Below, one piece after another: positions 8,176-16,545 of a stretch of 64,000 bases of DNA; the stretch's first letter is position 1; the number at the start of each line of letters is the position of its first letter. The notes beneath the pieces are model-generated. The model had not been told where the DNA came from and did no database searches. It worked only from the letters and a program-made list of their open reading frames with translations. This stretch comes from Raineyella sp034933565 (lineage in GTDB: Bacteria > Actinomycetota > Actinomycetes > Propionibacteriales > Propionibacteriaceae). The position numbers were made by a program, and so were the translations under genes. The stretch is taken from the NCBI RefSeq assembly GCF_034933565.1, contig NZ_JAYFNG010000016.1, forward strand, positions 3,687 through 67,686. Direction: 5' to 3'.

Positions 8176-9405
8176 TCACTCGGTCCGCAGCGCGTCGATC
8201 GGTGCGAGCCGGGCGGCCCGCGCGGCCGGGTAGACCCCGGCGATCACCCCGATCAGCAGGGAGACGACCAACGCCACCAGGGTGGCCGGCCAGGACGGGG
8301 TCACCTGGAACTTCACCACCCGGGACAGGGCCGCGGCCCCGCCGAGGCCCAGGAGCACCCCGGCGAGGCCACCCAGCAGGCCGAGCAGGCTGGCCTCGGT
8401 GAGGAACTGGCGCCGGATGGCCGCCGGGGTGGCCCCCAGGGCCTTGCGCAGGCCGATCTCCCGGGTCCGCTCGGTGACCGACACGAGCATGATGTTCATC
8501 ACGCCGATGCCGCCGACCAGCAGCGAGATCGCCGCGACGCTGCCGAGCAGGGCGGTGAGGGTCTGGGTGGTGGTGGCCACGGTGTTGACCAGTGTCTGCT
8601 GTGATGCCACGGCGAAGTCGGCGGTGTCGGGCGTGGTGCGGTGCGCCGTGTTGAGAGCGGCGTCCGTCTCCTGGTAGGCCGCCGACAGTGCGTCCTGGCC
8701 GGCCGCCGAGATGAAGATGGTCGACACCGTGAGTCCGGTGCTGCCCTCGATCCGCTGGGTGAAGGTCGCGATCGGCACGATCACCTGGTCATCCTGGTCA
8801 CCGGTGATCGAGCTGCCCGCCGTGTTGAGCACGCCCACGACGGTCAGCGTCGCCCCGTGCACCTGGATCGTCTGGCCGACCGGCGAGCGGGTCCCGAACA
8901 GGTTGGTGGCCGTGGTCGTCCCGATCACCGCGACCGGAGCCTGGGCGGCGTTCTCGTCGGCGGTGAAGAAGCGGCCCTCGGTGACCGTCCGGGCCCGCAC
9001 CGTGGTCCAGTCCGGGGTGGACCCGATCACCTGGGTGGTCCAGTTGTTGTCGCCGGCCACCACCGACGCCGAGGTCTGGACCACCGGGGCCACCGCCTCG
9101 ATGTCGGGGGCGACCGTACGATCCGCCAGCATCGCGGCGTCGTCGAGGGTCAGCGTCGTCGCGCTGCCGGCACCGCCGCGTACGCCGGTCAGGCTGGTGG
9201 CGCTGCCGGGGGTGACGATCAGCAGGTTGGAGCCGAGGGCGTTGATCTGCCCGGTGATCTGGGCCTGGGCGCCCTGCCCGAGGCCGACGGTGAGCATCAC
9301 CGCCGCAATGCCGATCAGGATGCCGAGCATGGTCAGGGCCGAGCGCAGCTTGCGACCGAGGATCGCGGTCACCGCGGTCCGCAGCGTCTCGCGGAACTCC
9401 ATCAT
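8176..9405 (-). CDS. MacB/FtsX-type ABC transporter permease
   Basis: This 409-residue protein has the MacB-permease layout: one helix near residues 22-43 (LTMLGILIGIAAVMLTVG), a large extracytoplasmic domain of about 230 residues, then three C-terminal helices. It contains the conserved GGIGVMNIMLVSVTERTREIGLRKALGA. This segment couples to the ATPase in mechanotransmission transporters such as MacB. It overlaps the ATPase gene by 4 nt (ATGA), so the two subunits are coupled. The extracytoplasmic domain is Thr-rich, as in Gram-positive homologues. The exported substrate is unknown. Confidence 0.9.
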   Translation of the reverse strand: MMEFRETLRTAVTAILGRKLRSALTMLGILIGIAAVMLTVGLGQGAQAQITGQINALGSNLLIVTPGSATSLTGVRGGAGSATTLTLDDAAMLADRTVAPDIEAVAPVVQTSASVVAGDNNWTTQVIGSTPDWTTVRARTVTEGRFFTADENAAQAPVAVIGTTTATNLFGTRSPVGQTIQVHGATLTVVGVLNTAGSSITGDQDDQVIVPIATFTQRIEGSTGLTVSTIFISAAGQDALSAAYQETDAALNTAHRTTPDTADFAVASQQTLVNTVATTTQTLTALLGSVAAISLLVGGIGVMNIMLVSVTERTREIGLRKALGATPAAIRRQFLTEASLLGLLGGLAGVLLGLGGAAALSRVVKFQVTPSWPATLVALVVSLLIGVIAGVYPAARAARLAPIDALRTE

Positions 9406-10094
9406 CCGAGGGTCCCCGTCTCGAGCGGGCCGAGCAGGCCGTCGCGGATCGAGTACTGGTGCACCGACCGCACCGCCACGTCGTGTTCATGGGTGATCAG
9501 GATGATCGTCCGACCGCGGGCGTGCAGGCCCGAGAGCAGGTCGAGGACGTCCTCGGTGGAGGCCGAGTCGAGGTTGCCGGTGGGCTCGTCGGCGAGCAGG
9601 ATGTCCGGATTGTTGACCAGCGCCCGGGCGATCGAGACGCGCTGCTGCTGGCCGCCCGACAGCTCTCCGGGCCGATGGGCCATCCGGTCCGCCAGCCCGA
9701 CGGCGGTGAGGACCTCCCGGGCGCGGGCGCTCCGCTCGGCCCGCCCGACGCCGGCGTAGACCAGCGGCAGCTCGACGTTCTGCTGGGCGGTCATGCTGGG
9801 CAGCAGGTTGAACTGCTGGAAGACGAAACCGATGGAGCGGTTGCGCACCTCCGCCAGCTGGCCCTCGGACAGGGTGCTGACGTCGCGGCCGGCCAGCTCG
9901 TAGTGCCCCGAGGTGGCGATGTCGAGGCAACCCAGGATGTGCATCAGCGTCGACTTGCCGCTGCCGGAGGGACCCATGATCGCGACGTAGTCGCCCTCCT
10001 CGACGTCGAGGTCGATGCCGCGCAACGCCTCCAGGGAGATGGAGCCGTTGGAGTAGGTCTTGCGGATGCCACGCAGCGACAGGATCGGCGACAT
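9402..10094 (-). CDS. MacB/LolD-type ABC transporter ATP-binding protein
   Basis: This 230-residue ATPase has the Walker A GPSGSGKST (residues 41-49), Q-loop region VFQQFNLLP, signature LSGGQQQR (residues 145-152), Walker B ILLADEPTGNLDS and H-loop LITHEHD. It also has the N-terminal TYSNGSISLEALRGIDLDVEEG typical of the MacB/LolD subfamily. It is coupled at both ends: its ATG overlaps the adaptor's TGA by 1 nt, and its TGA overlaps the permease ATG by 4 nt. It energises the neighbouring permease. Confidence 0.93.
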   Translation of the reverse strand: MSPILSLRGIRKTYSNGSISLEALRGIDLDVEEGDYVAIMGPSGSGKSTLMHILGCLDIATSGHYELAGRDVSTLSEGQLAEVRNRSIGFVFQQFNLLPSMTAQQNVELPLVYAGVGRAERSARAREVLTAVGLADRMAHRPGELSGGQQQRVSIARALVNNPDILLADEPTGNLDSASTEDVLDLLSGLHARGRTIILITHEHDVAVRSVHQYSIRDGLLGPLETGTLG

Positions 10095-11344
10095 CAGCGA
10101 CCGCCCCGGCCGAACGGGCCGCCGGTCGTGCCCCGCTGACCGGAGGCTGCGGCCGACGGGCTCCCGGCACCGCGCGCGGCACCGAACGACGGCACCTGGA
10201 TCGTGTCCCCGGGGTTGAGGCCCTCGGTGACCACCGTCCGCTGTCCGATCACCGGCCCGAGCGTCACGGCCCGGTCGGTCGTCGTGCCGTTGGCCTCGAC
10301 CCGTACGGCCGGGTGGCCGCCGGACTGGATGATGGCGACCGACGGGACGGCGAGGACGTTGTCGAGCTGCTCGGCGGCGATCGACACGGTGGTGGTGCTG
10401 CCGATGAAGAGCTGTGCCCCCTTTGTGTCGGTGATGTCGACGACCACCGGGAAGGTGGCCGCCGAGGCCCCACCCGACGAGGCCGACGTGGCCTCGGCGA
10501 CCTGGCTGACACTGTGCACCGAGCCGCTGAGGGTCGTACGGCCGTCGGGGGCGGTCATCGTGACCGACTGGCCGGCCTTCAGCGAGGGCAGGTCGGCCGC
10601 GCCGACAGAGGCGTTGACCCGCCACGAGGACGTGTCCACCACGACGAAGTCACCGGAGGTGCCCGACGACGAGCCGCCGGAGGCGGCAGCCGCGAGCGCG
10701 CCGCCCGATCCCGCCCCGGCGGAGCCACCCGCGCCGGCGGACGAGCCGGTGCCGGTCGCCACCCCGCCCTTGCTGACCGAGACCGTGGCGATGATGCCGG
10801 CGATCGGCGAGGTGAGGGTCGTGCCGTCGTAGTTCGCCTGCGCCTGGCTGAGCTTCGCCCGGTCGGCGGCGAGGGCGGCCTGGGCGGCCGTGCGCTGGGC
10901 CGTCGTCGCCGCGGAGGTGAGGGCGTTGACCTGGGCCTGTGCCGAGTCCACCGCGGCGCTGGCGCTCTGCAGGGCGGCCGCCAGGGCGGCCGAGTCCTGG
11001 GTCGCCAGCACCTGGCCCCTGGTCACCCTGTCACCGACCGACACCTTGACGTCGGTGACGGTGCCTGACGCCGGGAAGCTGACCGACAGCTGCTGCACCG
11101 GCTCGAAGGTCCCGGAGGCGGACACCGTCCGGGTCAACGAGGACCGCTCGACGGTGTAGGTCGCCGAGGTGGCAGACGGAGCGGCCCGGCGGGGACGCAG
11201 GGCGAGGGCGACTGCGGTCACGGCGACGACGGCCACCACCACCGCGGAGACGACGATGATGATCGTGCGCCGATGCCGAGGGCGGCGTCGGCGAGGGGCG
11301 GTGGCCTTCGTGGTCGCCGAACCGTCGGCAGGGGTCTCACCCAT
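10094..11344 (-). CDS. HlyD/MacA-like efflux adaptor, first gene of the operon
   Basis: This 416-residue protein has a strongly basic N-terminus (residues 18-26), one transmembrane helix at 27-49, a first lipoyl half at about 90-115 (FPASGTVTDVKVSVGDRV), an Ala/Gln coiled hairpin, and a second half at TTLTSPIAGIIATVSVSKGG. A Gly/Ser-rich insertion lies within the following barrel domain, and the tail is Gly/Arg-rich. It is the compact counterpart of the adaptor at 6345, so one ATPase/permease pair is flanked by two adaptors. GGAAGGT precedes ATG 11344. The 244-bp gap upstream (11345-11588) holds no gene I can support and presumably the operon promoter. Confidence 0.85.
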   Translation of the reverse strand: MGETPADGSATTKATAPRRRRPRHRRTIIIVVSAVVVAVVAVTAVALALRPRRAAPSATSATYTVERSSLTRTVSASGTFEPVQQLSVSFPASGTVTDVKVSVGDRVTRGQVLATQDSAALAAALQSASAAVDSAQAQVNALTSAATTAQRTAAQAALAADRAKLSQAQANYDGTTLTSPIAGIIATVSVSKGGVATGTGSSAGAGGSAGAGSGGALAAAASGGSSSGTSGDFVVVDTSSWRVNASVGAADLPSLKAGQSVTMTAPDGRTTLSGSVHSVSQVAEATSASSGGASAATFPVVVDITDTKGAQLFIGSTTTVSIAAEQLDNVLAVPSVAIIQSGGHPAVRVEANGTTTDRAVTLGPVIGQRTVVTEGLNPGDTIQVPSFGAARGAGSPSAAASGQRGTTGGPFGRGGR

Positions 11345-11588
11345 GTGTCCATGACCTTCCGTCAGGTCTTCCCTGGCCCAGAGATCCTGCGTCGGATCCT
11401 TGTACGCAGTCTTGCGCGTCGCTGTGCGCCGGCTGAGGACGCACTCCGCCGTTCCGGCCTCGACCCTAGCCCTGCCCCGGGCCGGTCCGGAACGGTGCCG
11501 GCGCACGATGGGGGACAATCGAGGGATGCTCCGGAGGAGGTGCCGGGCCGGCACCAGACCGGGCCCGAGCGCAGGGACCTGCCGGGAT

Positions 11589-12620
11589 TCACAGCCGCAG
11601 GGACCACCCGTGGCGATCGAGGGTGGCGGCGACGGTCAGCAGCACCGCCACCATCACCGCTGCCTGGAGCAGGGTCAGCCAAACAGGGGCGCCCGCGTAC
11701 CAGACGTCCGCGCCGGGCAGGGTCAGGAAGGCCATCGTGAGCAGATGGGCGAAGTACAGCGGCAACGGGTGGCGTCCGGGGCTCTGCAGCCACGCCCAGC
11801 GTCCCGGATGCTCGTCCAGGACGGCCGAGACCAGGCCGAACAGCAGCAGGCACAGGCCCAGCGCCAGCACCATGTACGTCAACGAGGCGCGGTTCTTGGA
11901 GACCGGGATCCAGCCGGCCAGCCCGAGGGCCAGCCCGACGCAGGCGAGCCCGGTCACTGCCAGCAGGGTCGTCCGGCGCAGCCGTCCCTGCGTACGGTGC
12001 CAGACCTCCGCCACGGCGCTGGCGATCATCAGGAACCCGCCCCAGGACAGGGTGCCGAGGATGCTGTCGAAGGAGATCTGCAGGACCGCCTGCAGGAAGA
12101 ACCGATCGAGCAGCACCTGGTAGACCACCAGGCTCGCCACTCCGCAGCAGAGCCGGAGCCAGGCCGGCGCCAGCACCACCGGGATCAGCAGCAGGGTCGC
12201 CGCGCCGATCGCCTGCAGGACGCCCCAGGACAGTCCGCCGCCGGTGACAGGCGCGCCGACGGTCAGTGCCTGGCCGCCGCTGATCACCGCACCGATGCCC
12301 ATCAGCATCAGGCCGCGCCGGGCCATCCGTACCCGGATCGGCGCCCGGTCCGGGAGGGCCCGCCAGGTCCCGACCCGGGTGCCGATCACCAGGGCGATCG
12401 ACAGCATGAACATGGGCGCCACCACGTCGGCGATGGTGAAGCCGATGTCGGTGGCGTGCTTGAGGGCCGTCGGCACCCAGCGCACCCCCAGGCCCAGGTT
12501 GCCGACCGCCATCACCAGTACGGCGACACCCCGGAAGGCGTCGATGCTCGCCACCCGCGGCACGGGTGGCACGACCGTCGCGGCTGATCGCGCGGTCGCT
12601 CCACCCGTCCGATGTGCCAC
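11589..12620 (-). CDS. HGSNAT/DUF5009-like polytopic membrane protein (putative acyltransferase)
   Basis: This 343-residue protein has about ten hydrophobic helices. The N-terminal motif RVASIDAFRGVAVLVMA (residues 22-38) is typical of the heparan-alpha-glucosaminide N-acetyltransferase-like (DUF5009/DUF1624) membrane family, whose bacterial members probably acylate cell-surface glycans. It starts with GTG one base after the stop of the flavoprotein gene at 12622, so the two are cotranscribed. The acyl acceptor is not predictable. Confidence 0.7.
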   Translation of the reverse strand: MAHRTGGATARSAATVVPPVPRVASIDAFRGVAVLVMAVGNLGLGVRWVPTALKHATDIGFTIADVVAPMFMLSIALVIGTRVGTWRALPDRAPIRVRMARRGLMLMGIGAVISGGQALTVGAPVTGGGLSWGVLQAIGAATLLLIPVVLAPAWLRLCCGVASLVVYQVLLDRFFLQAVLQISFDSILGTLSWGGFLMIASAVAEVWHRTQGRLRRTTLLAVTGLACVGLALGLAGWIPVSKNRASLTYMVLALGLCLLLFGLVSAVLDEHPGRWAWLQSPGRHPLPLYFAHLLTMAFLTLPGADVWYAGAPVWLTLLQAAVMVAVLLTVAATLDRHGWSLRL

Positions 12621-12621
12621 T

Positions 12622-13839
12622 TCAGCCCGCGGCCAGCGCGCTGAGGTCCACCGCCGGATCGGTGAGCCGCTCGGCCGGGACCGCCTGTCCGACGATCGTA
12701 CGCAACGTGTCGTTGACGTCCCAGATGTTCACGTTCATCGCGGCGGTGACCACCCCGTCGCGCTGCCAGAACACGATGAACTCACCGGACTCGAGCGCCC
12801 CCCGCACCACCGGCTCGTCGGTGGCGAGGTTGTTGCCGACGTACTCCATCCCGAGGTCGAACTGGTCGGTGTAGAAGTACGGCTGCCAGTCGTACGCGCC
12901 GTCCAGGCCGAGGATGGTCCGCGCCGCCAGGGCGCCCTGGCGCAGTGCGTTGTCCCAGTGCTCGCGCCGGAGCCGCTCGCCGAGCAGCGTGTTGTAGGCG
13001 TTCGCGATGTCACCGACCGCCAGGATCGCCGGATCGGCGGTGACCATCCGCTCGTCGGTGAGCACGCCGTTGTGCACCTCGAGGCCGGCCTGCTGGGCGA
13101 GGGCGACCCGGGGGACCGCCCCGACCGCCACCAGGACGGCGTCGGTCGCGATGTCACCGTGGTCGGTGACGATGCCACCGGCGCAACCGTCGCGCTCGAG
13201 GATGCCCTTCGCCCCCACTCCCATCCGTAGGTCGATCCCGTTGCGGACGTGCAGGTCGGCGAAGTAGGCCCCGATCCGGGGCCCGAGAATGTTGTCGAGG
13301 GGCTGTTCGTTGGGGGCGACGACGGTGACGGTCATCCCCGCCTGCCGCGCCGCGGCGGCGACCTCCAGCCCGATCCACCCGGCACCGATGACGCCCAGAT
13401 GGCCCCCGCCGGCGAACAGTTCCTTGAGGGCGTCGGACTCGCGCAGGTCGCGCAACGTCATCACCCCGGGCAGGTCGGCGCCGGGGAACGGGATCCGCCG
13501 CGAGTCCGCCCCGGTGGCCAGGACCAGCCGGTCATAGGCCAGCTCCTCGCCGTCGGCGAGCCGGAGCGTACGGGCGACGCGGTCGATCGACGCGGCGACC
13601 ACGCCCAGCCGCAGCCCGACACCGTTCTCGGCGTACCAGCTCTCGTCGTGCAGCAGGATGCCGGCACGGTCCAGCCGGCCCTGCAGGTACTCCTTGGACA
13701 GTTTGGTGCGGTCGTAGGGGAGCTCGGGCTCCTGGCCCAGCATGGTGATCGGGCCGGTGAACCCCTCGGCCCGCAGCCCCTGCACCACGTGCGCCCCGGC
13801 CAGCCCTGCACCGACCACGACGATCCGTTGCTCAGACAT
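12622..13839 (-). CDS. FAD-dependent pyridine nucleotide-disulfide oxidoreductase, ferredoxin-reductase type
   Basis: This 405-residue flavoprotein has an N-terminal FAD site VVVGAGLAGAH (residues 7-17), PYDRTKLSKEYL typical of ferredoxin/rubredoxin reductases of the BphA4/PdR type, an NAD-binding VIGAGWIGLEVA near 150, and the second FAD motif ILAVGDIANAYN. A C-terminal domain follows (QRDGVVTAAMNVNIWD). It probably passes electrons from NAD(P)H to a ferredoxin encoded elsewhere; no ferredoxin gene is adjacent. It is the first gene of a two-gene operon. A 7-bp-arm inverted repeat (13919-13938) and a TACGAT -10-like box (13889-13894, minus strand) lie upstream. Confidence 0.9.
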   Translation of the reverse strand: MSEQRIVVVGAGLAGAHVVQGLRAEGFTGPITMLGQEPELPYDRTKLSKEYLQGRLDRAGILLHDESWYAENGVGLRLGVVAASIDRVARTLRLADGEELAYDRLVLATGADSRRIPFPGADLPGVMTLRDLRESDALKELFAGGGHLGVIGAGWIGLEVAAAARQAGMTVTVVAPNEQPLDNILGPRIGAYFADLHVRNGIDLRMGVGAKGILERDGCAGGIVTDHGDIATDAVLVAVGAVPRVALAQQAGLEVHNGVLTDERMVTADPAILAVGDIANAYNTLLGERLRREHWDNALRQGALAARTILGLDGAYDWQPYFYTDQFDLGMEYVGNNLATDEPVVRGALESGEFIVFWQRDGVVTAAMNVNIWDVNDTLRTIVGQAVPAERLTDPAVDLSALAAG

Positions 13840-13918
13840 CTCTGCTCCCGCCTACCGGAGCCGGGGCCGAATCCCCGGCCGTGCCTTCATCGTAGGGCGG
13901 CACGGCCGCCCCCGACAG

Positions 13919-13938
13919 GTGGTTGAGGCTGCAACCAC
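13919..13938. promoter_or_regulatory. Inverted repeat in the divergent region between the flavoprotein and the secreted nuclease
   Basis: GTGGTTG and CAACCAC (7-bp perfect arms, 6-nt spacer) lie 80-100 bp upstream of the flavoprotein start. They sit just behind a minus-strand TGTCGG/TACGAT pair (13912-13917 and 13889-13894, 17-nt spacing). The position suits a regulator-binding site. The site is unassigned. Confidence 0.35.
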
Positions 13939-14053
13939 GGCGTTGACACCGCCACGACGGGATGGGGCCGGGCGAGGGGGTGGCCCGGCGTAGGGTCCCA
14001 GAGACGTGAGGACAGCGGGACGTGGAGGACACCAGGAGGTGGCGGGGGAGCAG

Positions 14054-14923
14054 ATGGCCGGGCGGAGGGGACGGACGACGGTCGGGGCGGTCGCGATGAT
14101 GACCGCCCTGCTGGTCGCGCTCGGCGGCTGCGCGGGTGCGAGCGGAGGCGGCCCCGTCGGGACCGATCCGATCGGGGCAGCCGGAACGCCTGCGGCCGGA
14201 CGATCCGCCGGGGCCGCCACGACGGCCGTCCCGGCATCGTCGACGATCCCGTCCGTCCTCGGGTCTGCGGACGCCGCGTCCCCCGACACCAGATCCTCCG
14301 GCACCGGGTCCGCTGGTACTTCCCGCACCACGCCGAGCGGATCGGCGGCCACGGCGCTGGCCGGTCTGGCCGTGAGGGGCAGGGCGCCGCGGACCGGCTA
14401 CCAGCGCTCGCTGTTCGGCGACGGCTGGGTCGACACCGACCACAACGGCTGCGACACCCGCAACGACATCCTGCGGCGCGATGCGACCGAGGTGACCGAC
14501 AAGCCGGGCACCCGCGGGTGCGTCGTCGCCTCGGGCACCCTGCAGGACCGCTACTCGGGCACCGCGCTGCCGTTCGTCCGCGGTGACGGCGGAGTGCAGA
14601 TCGACCACGTGGTCGCCCTGTCCGACGCCTGGCAGAAGGGTGCTCAGGGCTGGTCGACCGAGCAGCGGACGGCCTTCGCGAACGACCCGCTCAACCTGGT
14701 GGCCACCGGCTCGGCGGCCAACCAGCAGAAGGGCGACGGGGATGCCGCGACCTGGCTTCCGCCGTACCGGCCCGGCCGCTGTGCGTACGTGGCCCGCCAG
14801 ATCGCGGTCAAGGCGACGTACGGGGCCTGGATCACCCCCGCCGAACACGACGCCATGGCCCGGGTGCTGGCGACCTGCCCCGGGGAGCCCCTGCCGTCCG
14901 GCACGGACCGTCCGCCGAGGTGA
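14054..14923 (+). CDS. Secreted lipoprotein with a DUF1524/HNH nuclease domain
   Basis: This 289-residue protein has a basic N-terminus, a hydrophobic core and a lipobox LGGC (Cys26), then about 80 residues of Ser/Thr/Ala/Gly-rich linker and a C-terminal nuclease domain. The domain shows GCDTRNDIL, then QIDHVVALSDAWQKGA with the HNH histidine near residue 185, then NDPLNLVATGSAANQQKGD, the pattern of the DUF1524 (GmrSD C-terminal) HNH family. Secreted members probably degrade extracellular DNA. ATG 14054 follows GGAGGTGGCGGGGGAG. A GTG at 14006 in the same frame, 9 nt after a TAGGGT box, is an alternative start giving 16 more residues. Confidence 0.8.
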   Translation: MAGRRGRTTVGAVAMMTALLVALGGCAGASGGGPVGTDPIGAAGTPAAGRSAGAATTAVPASSTIPSVLGSADAASPDTRSSGTGSAGTSRTTPSGSAATALAGLAVRGRAPRTGYQRSLFGDGWVDTDHNGCDTRNDILRRDATEVTDKPGTRGCVVASGTLQDRYSGTALPFVRGDGGVQIDHVVALSDAWQKGAQGWSTEQRTAFANDPLNLVATGSAANQQKGDGDAATWLPPYRPGRCAYVARQIAVKATYGAWITPAEHDAMARVLATCPGEPLPSGTDRPPR

Positions 14924-14924
14924 G

Positions 14925-14947
14925 CCCGGACCGGCTCCACGTCCGGG
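14925..14947 (+). terminator. Hairpin directly after the secreted nuclease gene
   Basis: CCCGGAC (14925-14931) and GTCCGGG (14941-14947) form a 7-bp stem with a 9-nt loop, starting two bases after the TGA and followed by TTCC. Confidence 0.55.
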
Positions 14948-15014
14948 TTCCGCTGGGCCGTGCCTGCCTGTTGTCCTCGCCCCCTCCCCCCGGTGCCGCG
15001 TACGGCGGTATGAC

Positions 15015-15020
15015 TAGGAT
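15015..15020 (+). promoter_or_regulatory. TAGGAT -10 box, probable leaderless promoter of the CinA-like gene
   Basis: TAGGAT ends 6 nt before GTG 15027 and no Shine-Dalgarno sequence lies between. Transcription would start at or next to the start codon, as is common in actinobacteria. Confidence 0.55.
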
Positions 15021-15026
15021 CGTGTC

Positions 15027-15749
15027 GTGTCCAACCCCACCGCAGCCGTCCTGGTGATCGGCGATGAGATCCTCTCCGGACGTACGCGCGACGAGAACAT
15101 GTACCACCTCGCCGGCGTCCTGAGCGCCCGGGGGATCGACCTTCGAGAGGTGCGGGTCGTGCCCGACGACCACGCGGCGATCGTCGGGGCCGTGACGGCG
15201 CTGCGGGCGGCGTACGACCACGTCTTCACCTCAGGGGGGATCGGCCCGACCCACGACGACATCACCGCGGACGCCATCGCCGCCGCGTTCGGTCGCTCGA
15301 TCGTCATCGACCCCGAGGCGGAGCGGCGGATCCGGGGATTCTGCCAGGCCAGGGGGATCAACTACACGGCCGAGGAGCAGCGGATGGCCCGGATCCCGGC
15401 CGGCGCCACCCTGATCGACAACGGCCTGTCCGGCGCGCCCGGCTTCACCGTGGACAACGTCCACGTGATGGCCGGCGTGCCGATCATCTTCCGGGCCATG
15501 GTCGCAGCGGTGCTGCCCGGCCTGGCGCAGGGCCGGCCGCTCACCGTCCGGGACTACCGGGTGCAGCGTCCCGAGAGCTCCATCGCCGGAGAACTGCGGA
15601 TCCTGGCCGAGGAGTTCTCCGACGTGGCCATCGGTTCCTACCCGTCGATGCTCGAGGGGCGCTCCGGCACCACGATCGTCGTCCGGGGGGCGTCCCCGAC
15701 CCGGGTCGGGGATGCGATCGCCGCCCTCGTCACCGCCTTCCCCGCCTGA
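15027..15749 (+). CDS. CinA N-terminal-like/molybdopterin-binding (MoCF) domain protein
   Basis: This 240-residue protein has the MoaB/MogA-type fold found at the N-terminus of CinA proteins: GDEILSGRTRDEN at residues 12-24 and TSGGIGPTHDDIT at 68-80, the nucleotide/phosphate-binding loop. It lacks the C-terminal PncC amidase domain of full CinA. Stand-alone members are annotated as competence/damage-inducible protein A, but their biochemical role is not settled; related CinA proteins hydrolyse ADP-ribose or FAD-type pyrophosphates. The next gene starts 14 nt after its stop. Confidence 0.85.
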   Translation: MSNPTAAVLVIGDEILSGRTRDENMYHLAGVLSARGIDLREVRVVPDDHAAIVGAVTALRAAYDHVFTSGGIGPTHDDITADAIAAAFGRSIVIDPEAERRIRGFCQARGINYTAEEQRMARIPAGATLIDNGLSGAPGFTVDNVHVMAGVPIIFRAMVAAVLPGLAQGRPLTVRDYRVQRPESSIAGELRILAEEFSDVAIGSYPSMLEGRSGTTIVVRGASPTRVGDAIAALVTAFPA

Positions 15750-15763
15750 CATCGGCCGGCGCC

Positions 15764-16438
15764 GTGAGCTCCACCCGGGACCGGCCGGCCGGTCGCCGGC
15801 TGTTCCTCGCCCTGGTGCCGGCCCCCGCCGCGACCGAGGTGCTCGCCCGTTGGCTGTCGATCCCGGCGAACGGTCCGCTGCCGACCGGGTGGCGGACGAC
15901 CGAGCCGGACACCTGGCACGTCACCCTGGTCTTCATGGCCGCCGTGCCCGATGCCGTCCGGCCCCGCCTGCTCAGCGGATTCGGCGAGGTGGCGCAGCGC
16001 GCGCTGCCGCTGCCGTTGACCTGGGGACATCCCGGTGCCTTCCCACGCCCGGCCGCCGCCCGGGTCGCCTGGATCGGGCTCGAGGATCGTGGCGACCCCG
16101 ACACCGGCCCCTCGGGCGCGCTCACCACGGTCGGTGCGCTCGCCAGGGCCTGCCGCCGGGCCGCCGAGCGGGTCGGCGCCGGACCGGACCGGACCGGCTT
16201 CCGGGCCCACCTCACCCTCGGCCGCAGCAACCGGCCCCGCGATCTCTCCGAGCATCTGGCCCTGCCCGGTGCGCCCTCCGGGCCGGCCTGGGTGGCCGAC
16301 CGGATGGTCCTGGTGGAATCCCGACCGGGAGCGGGCGAGCGCGGCCGGCCTCGCTATGTGGAACGCGCCGACTGGCACCTCGGACGTCCTGCCGAGGACA
16401 GCGCCGCCGCGTGCTGCGGCCCCGACGTCGCCCCGTGA
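15764..16438 (+). CDS. thpR: RNA 2',3'-cyclic phosphodiesterase (ThpR/LigT family)
   Basis: This 224-residue protein has RRLFLALVPAPAA at its N-terminus and the two catalytic motifs WHVTL (His52) and AHLTLGR (His149), which define the bacterial 2'-5' RNA ligase/ThpR subfamily. Family members hydrolyse RNA 2',3'-cyclic phosphates and can ligate tRNA halves in vitro. It starts with GTG 14 nt after the CinA-like gene and is likely cotranscribed with it. The C-terminal 30 residues or so are variable and Cys-containing. Confidence 0.85.
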   Translation: MSSTRDRPAGRRLFLALVPAPAATEVLARWLSIPANGPLPTGWRTTEPDTWHVTLVFMAAVPDAVRPRLLSGFGEVAQRALPLPLTWGHPGAFPRPAAARVAWIGLEDRGDPDTGPSGALTTVGALARACRRAAERVGAGPDRTGFRAHLTLGRSNRPRDLSEHLALPGAPSGPAWVADRMVLVESRPGAGERGRPRYVERADWHLGRPAEDSAAACCGPDVAP

Positions 16439-16533
16439 CGGCGGGGGATCCGTCCCTGTTGGTCAGCGTCGGCGCGCCCCGGAGCCGGCAGGTGACTGAG
16501 GTCACCCTTCCCTGTGCGGCCCTGGGCCGGATC

Positions 16534-16539
16534 TAGGCT
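16534..16539 (+). promoter_or_regulatory. TAGGCT -10 box, probable leaderless promoter
   Basis: TAGGCT ends 6 nt before ATG 16546 of the DUF2231-like gene, without a Shine-Dalgarno sequence. Confidence 0.55.
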
Positions 16540-16545
16540 GCTGAC

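Noticed and set aside
12622..13839. Interpretation of the flavoprotein as a second dihydrolipoyl dehydrogenase or thioredoxin reductase
   Set aside because: It lacks any CxxC or CxxxxC redox pair next to the FAD domain and has the PYDRTKLSKEYL segment of ferredoxin-type reductases.
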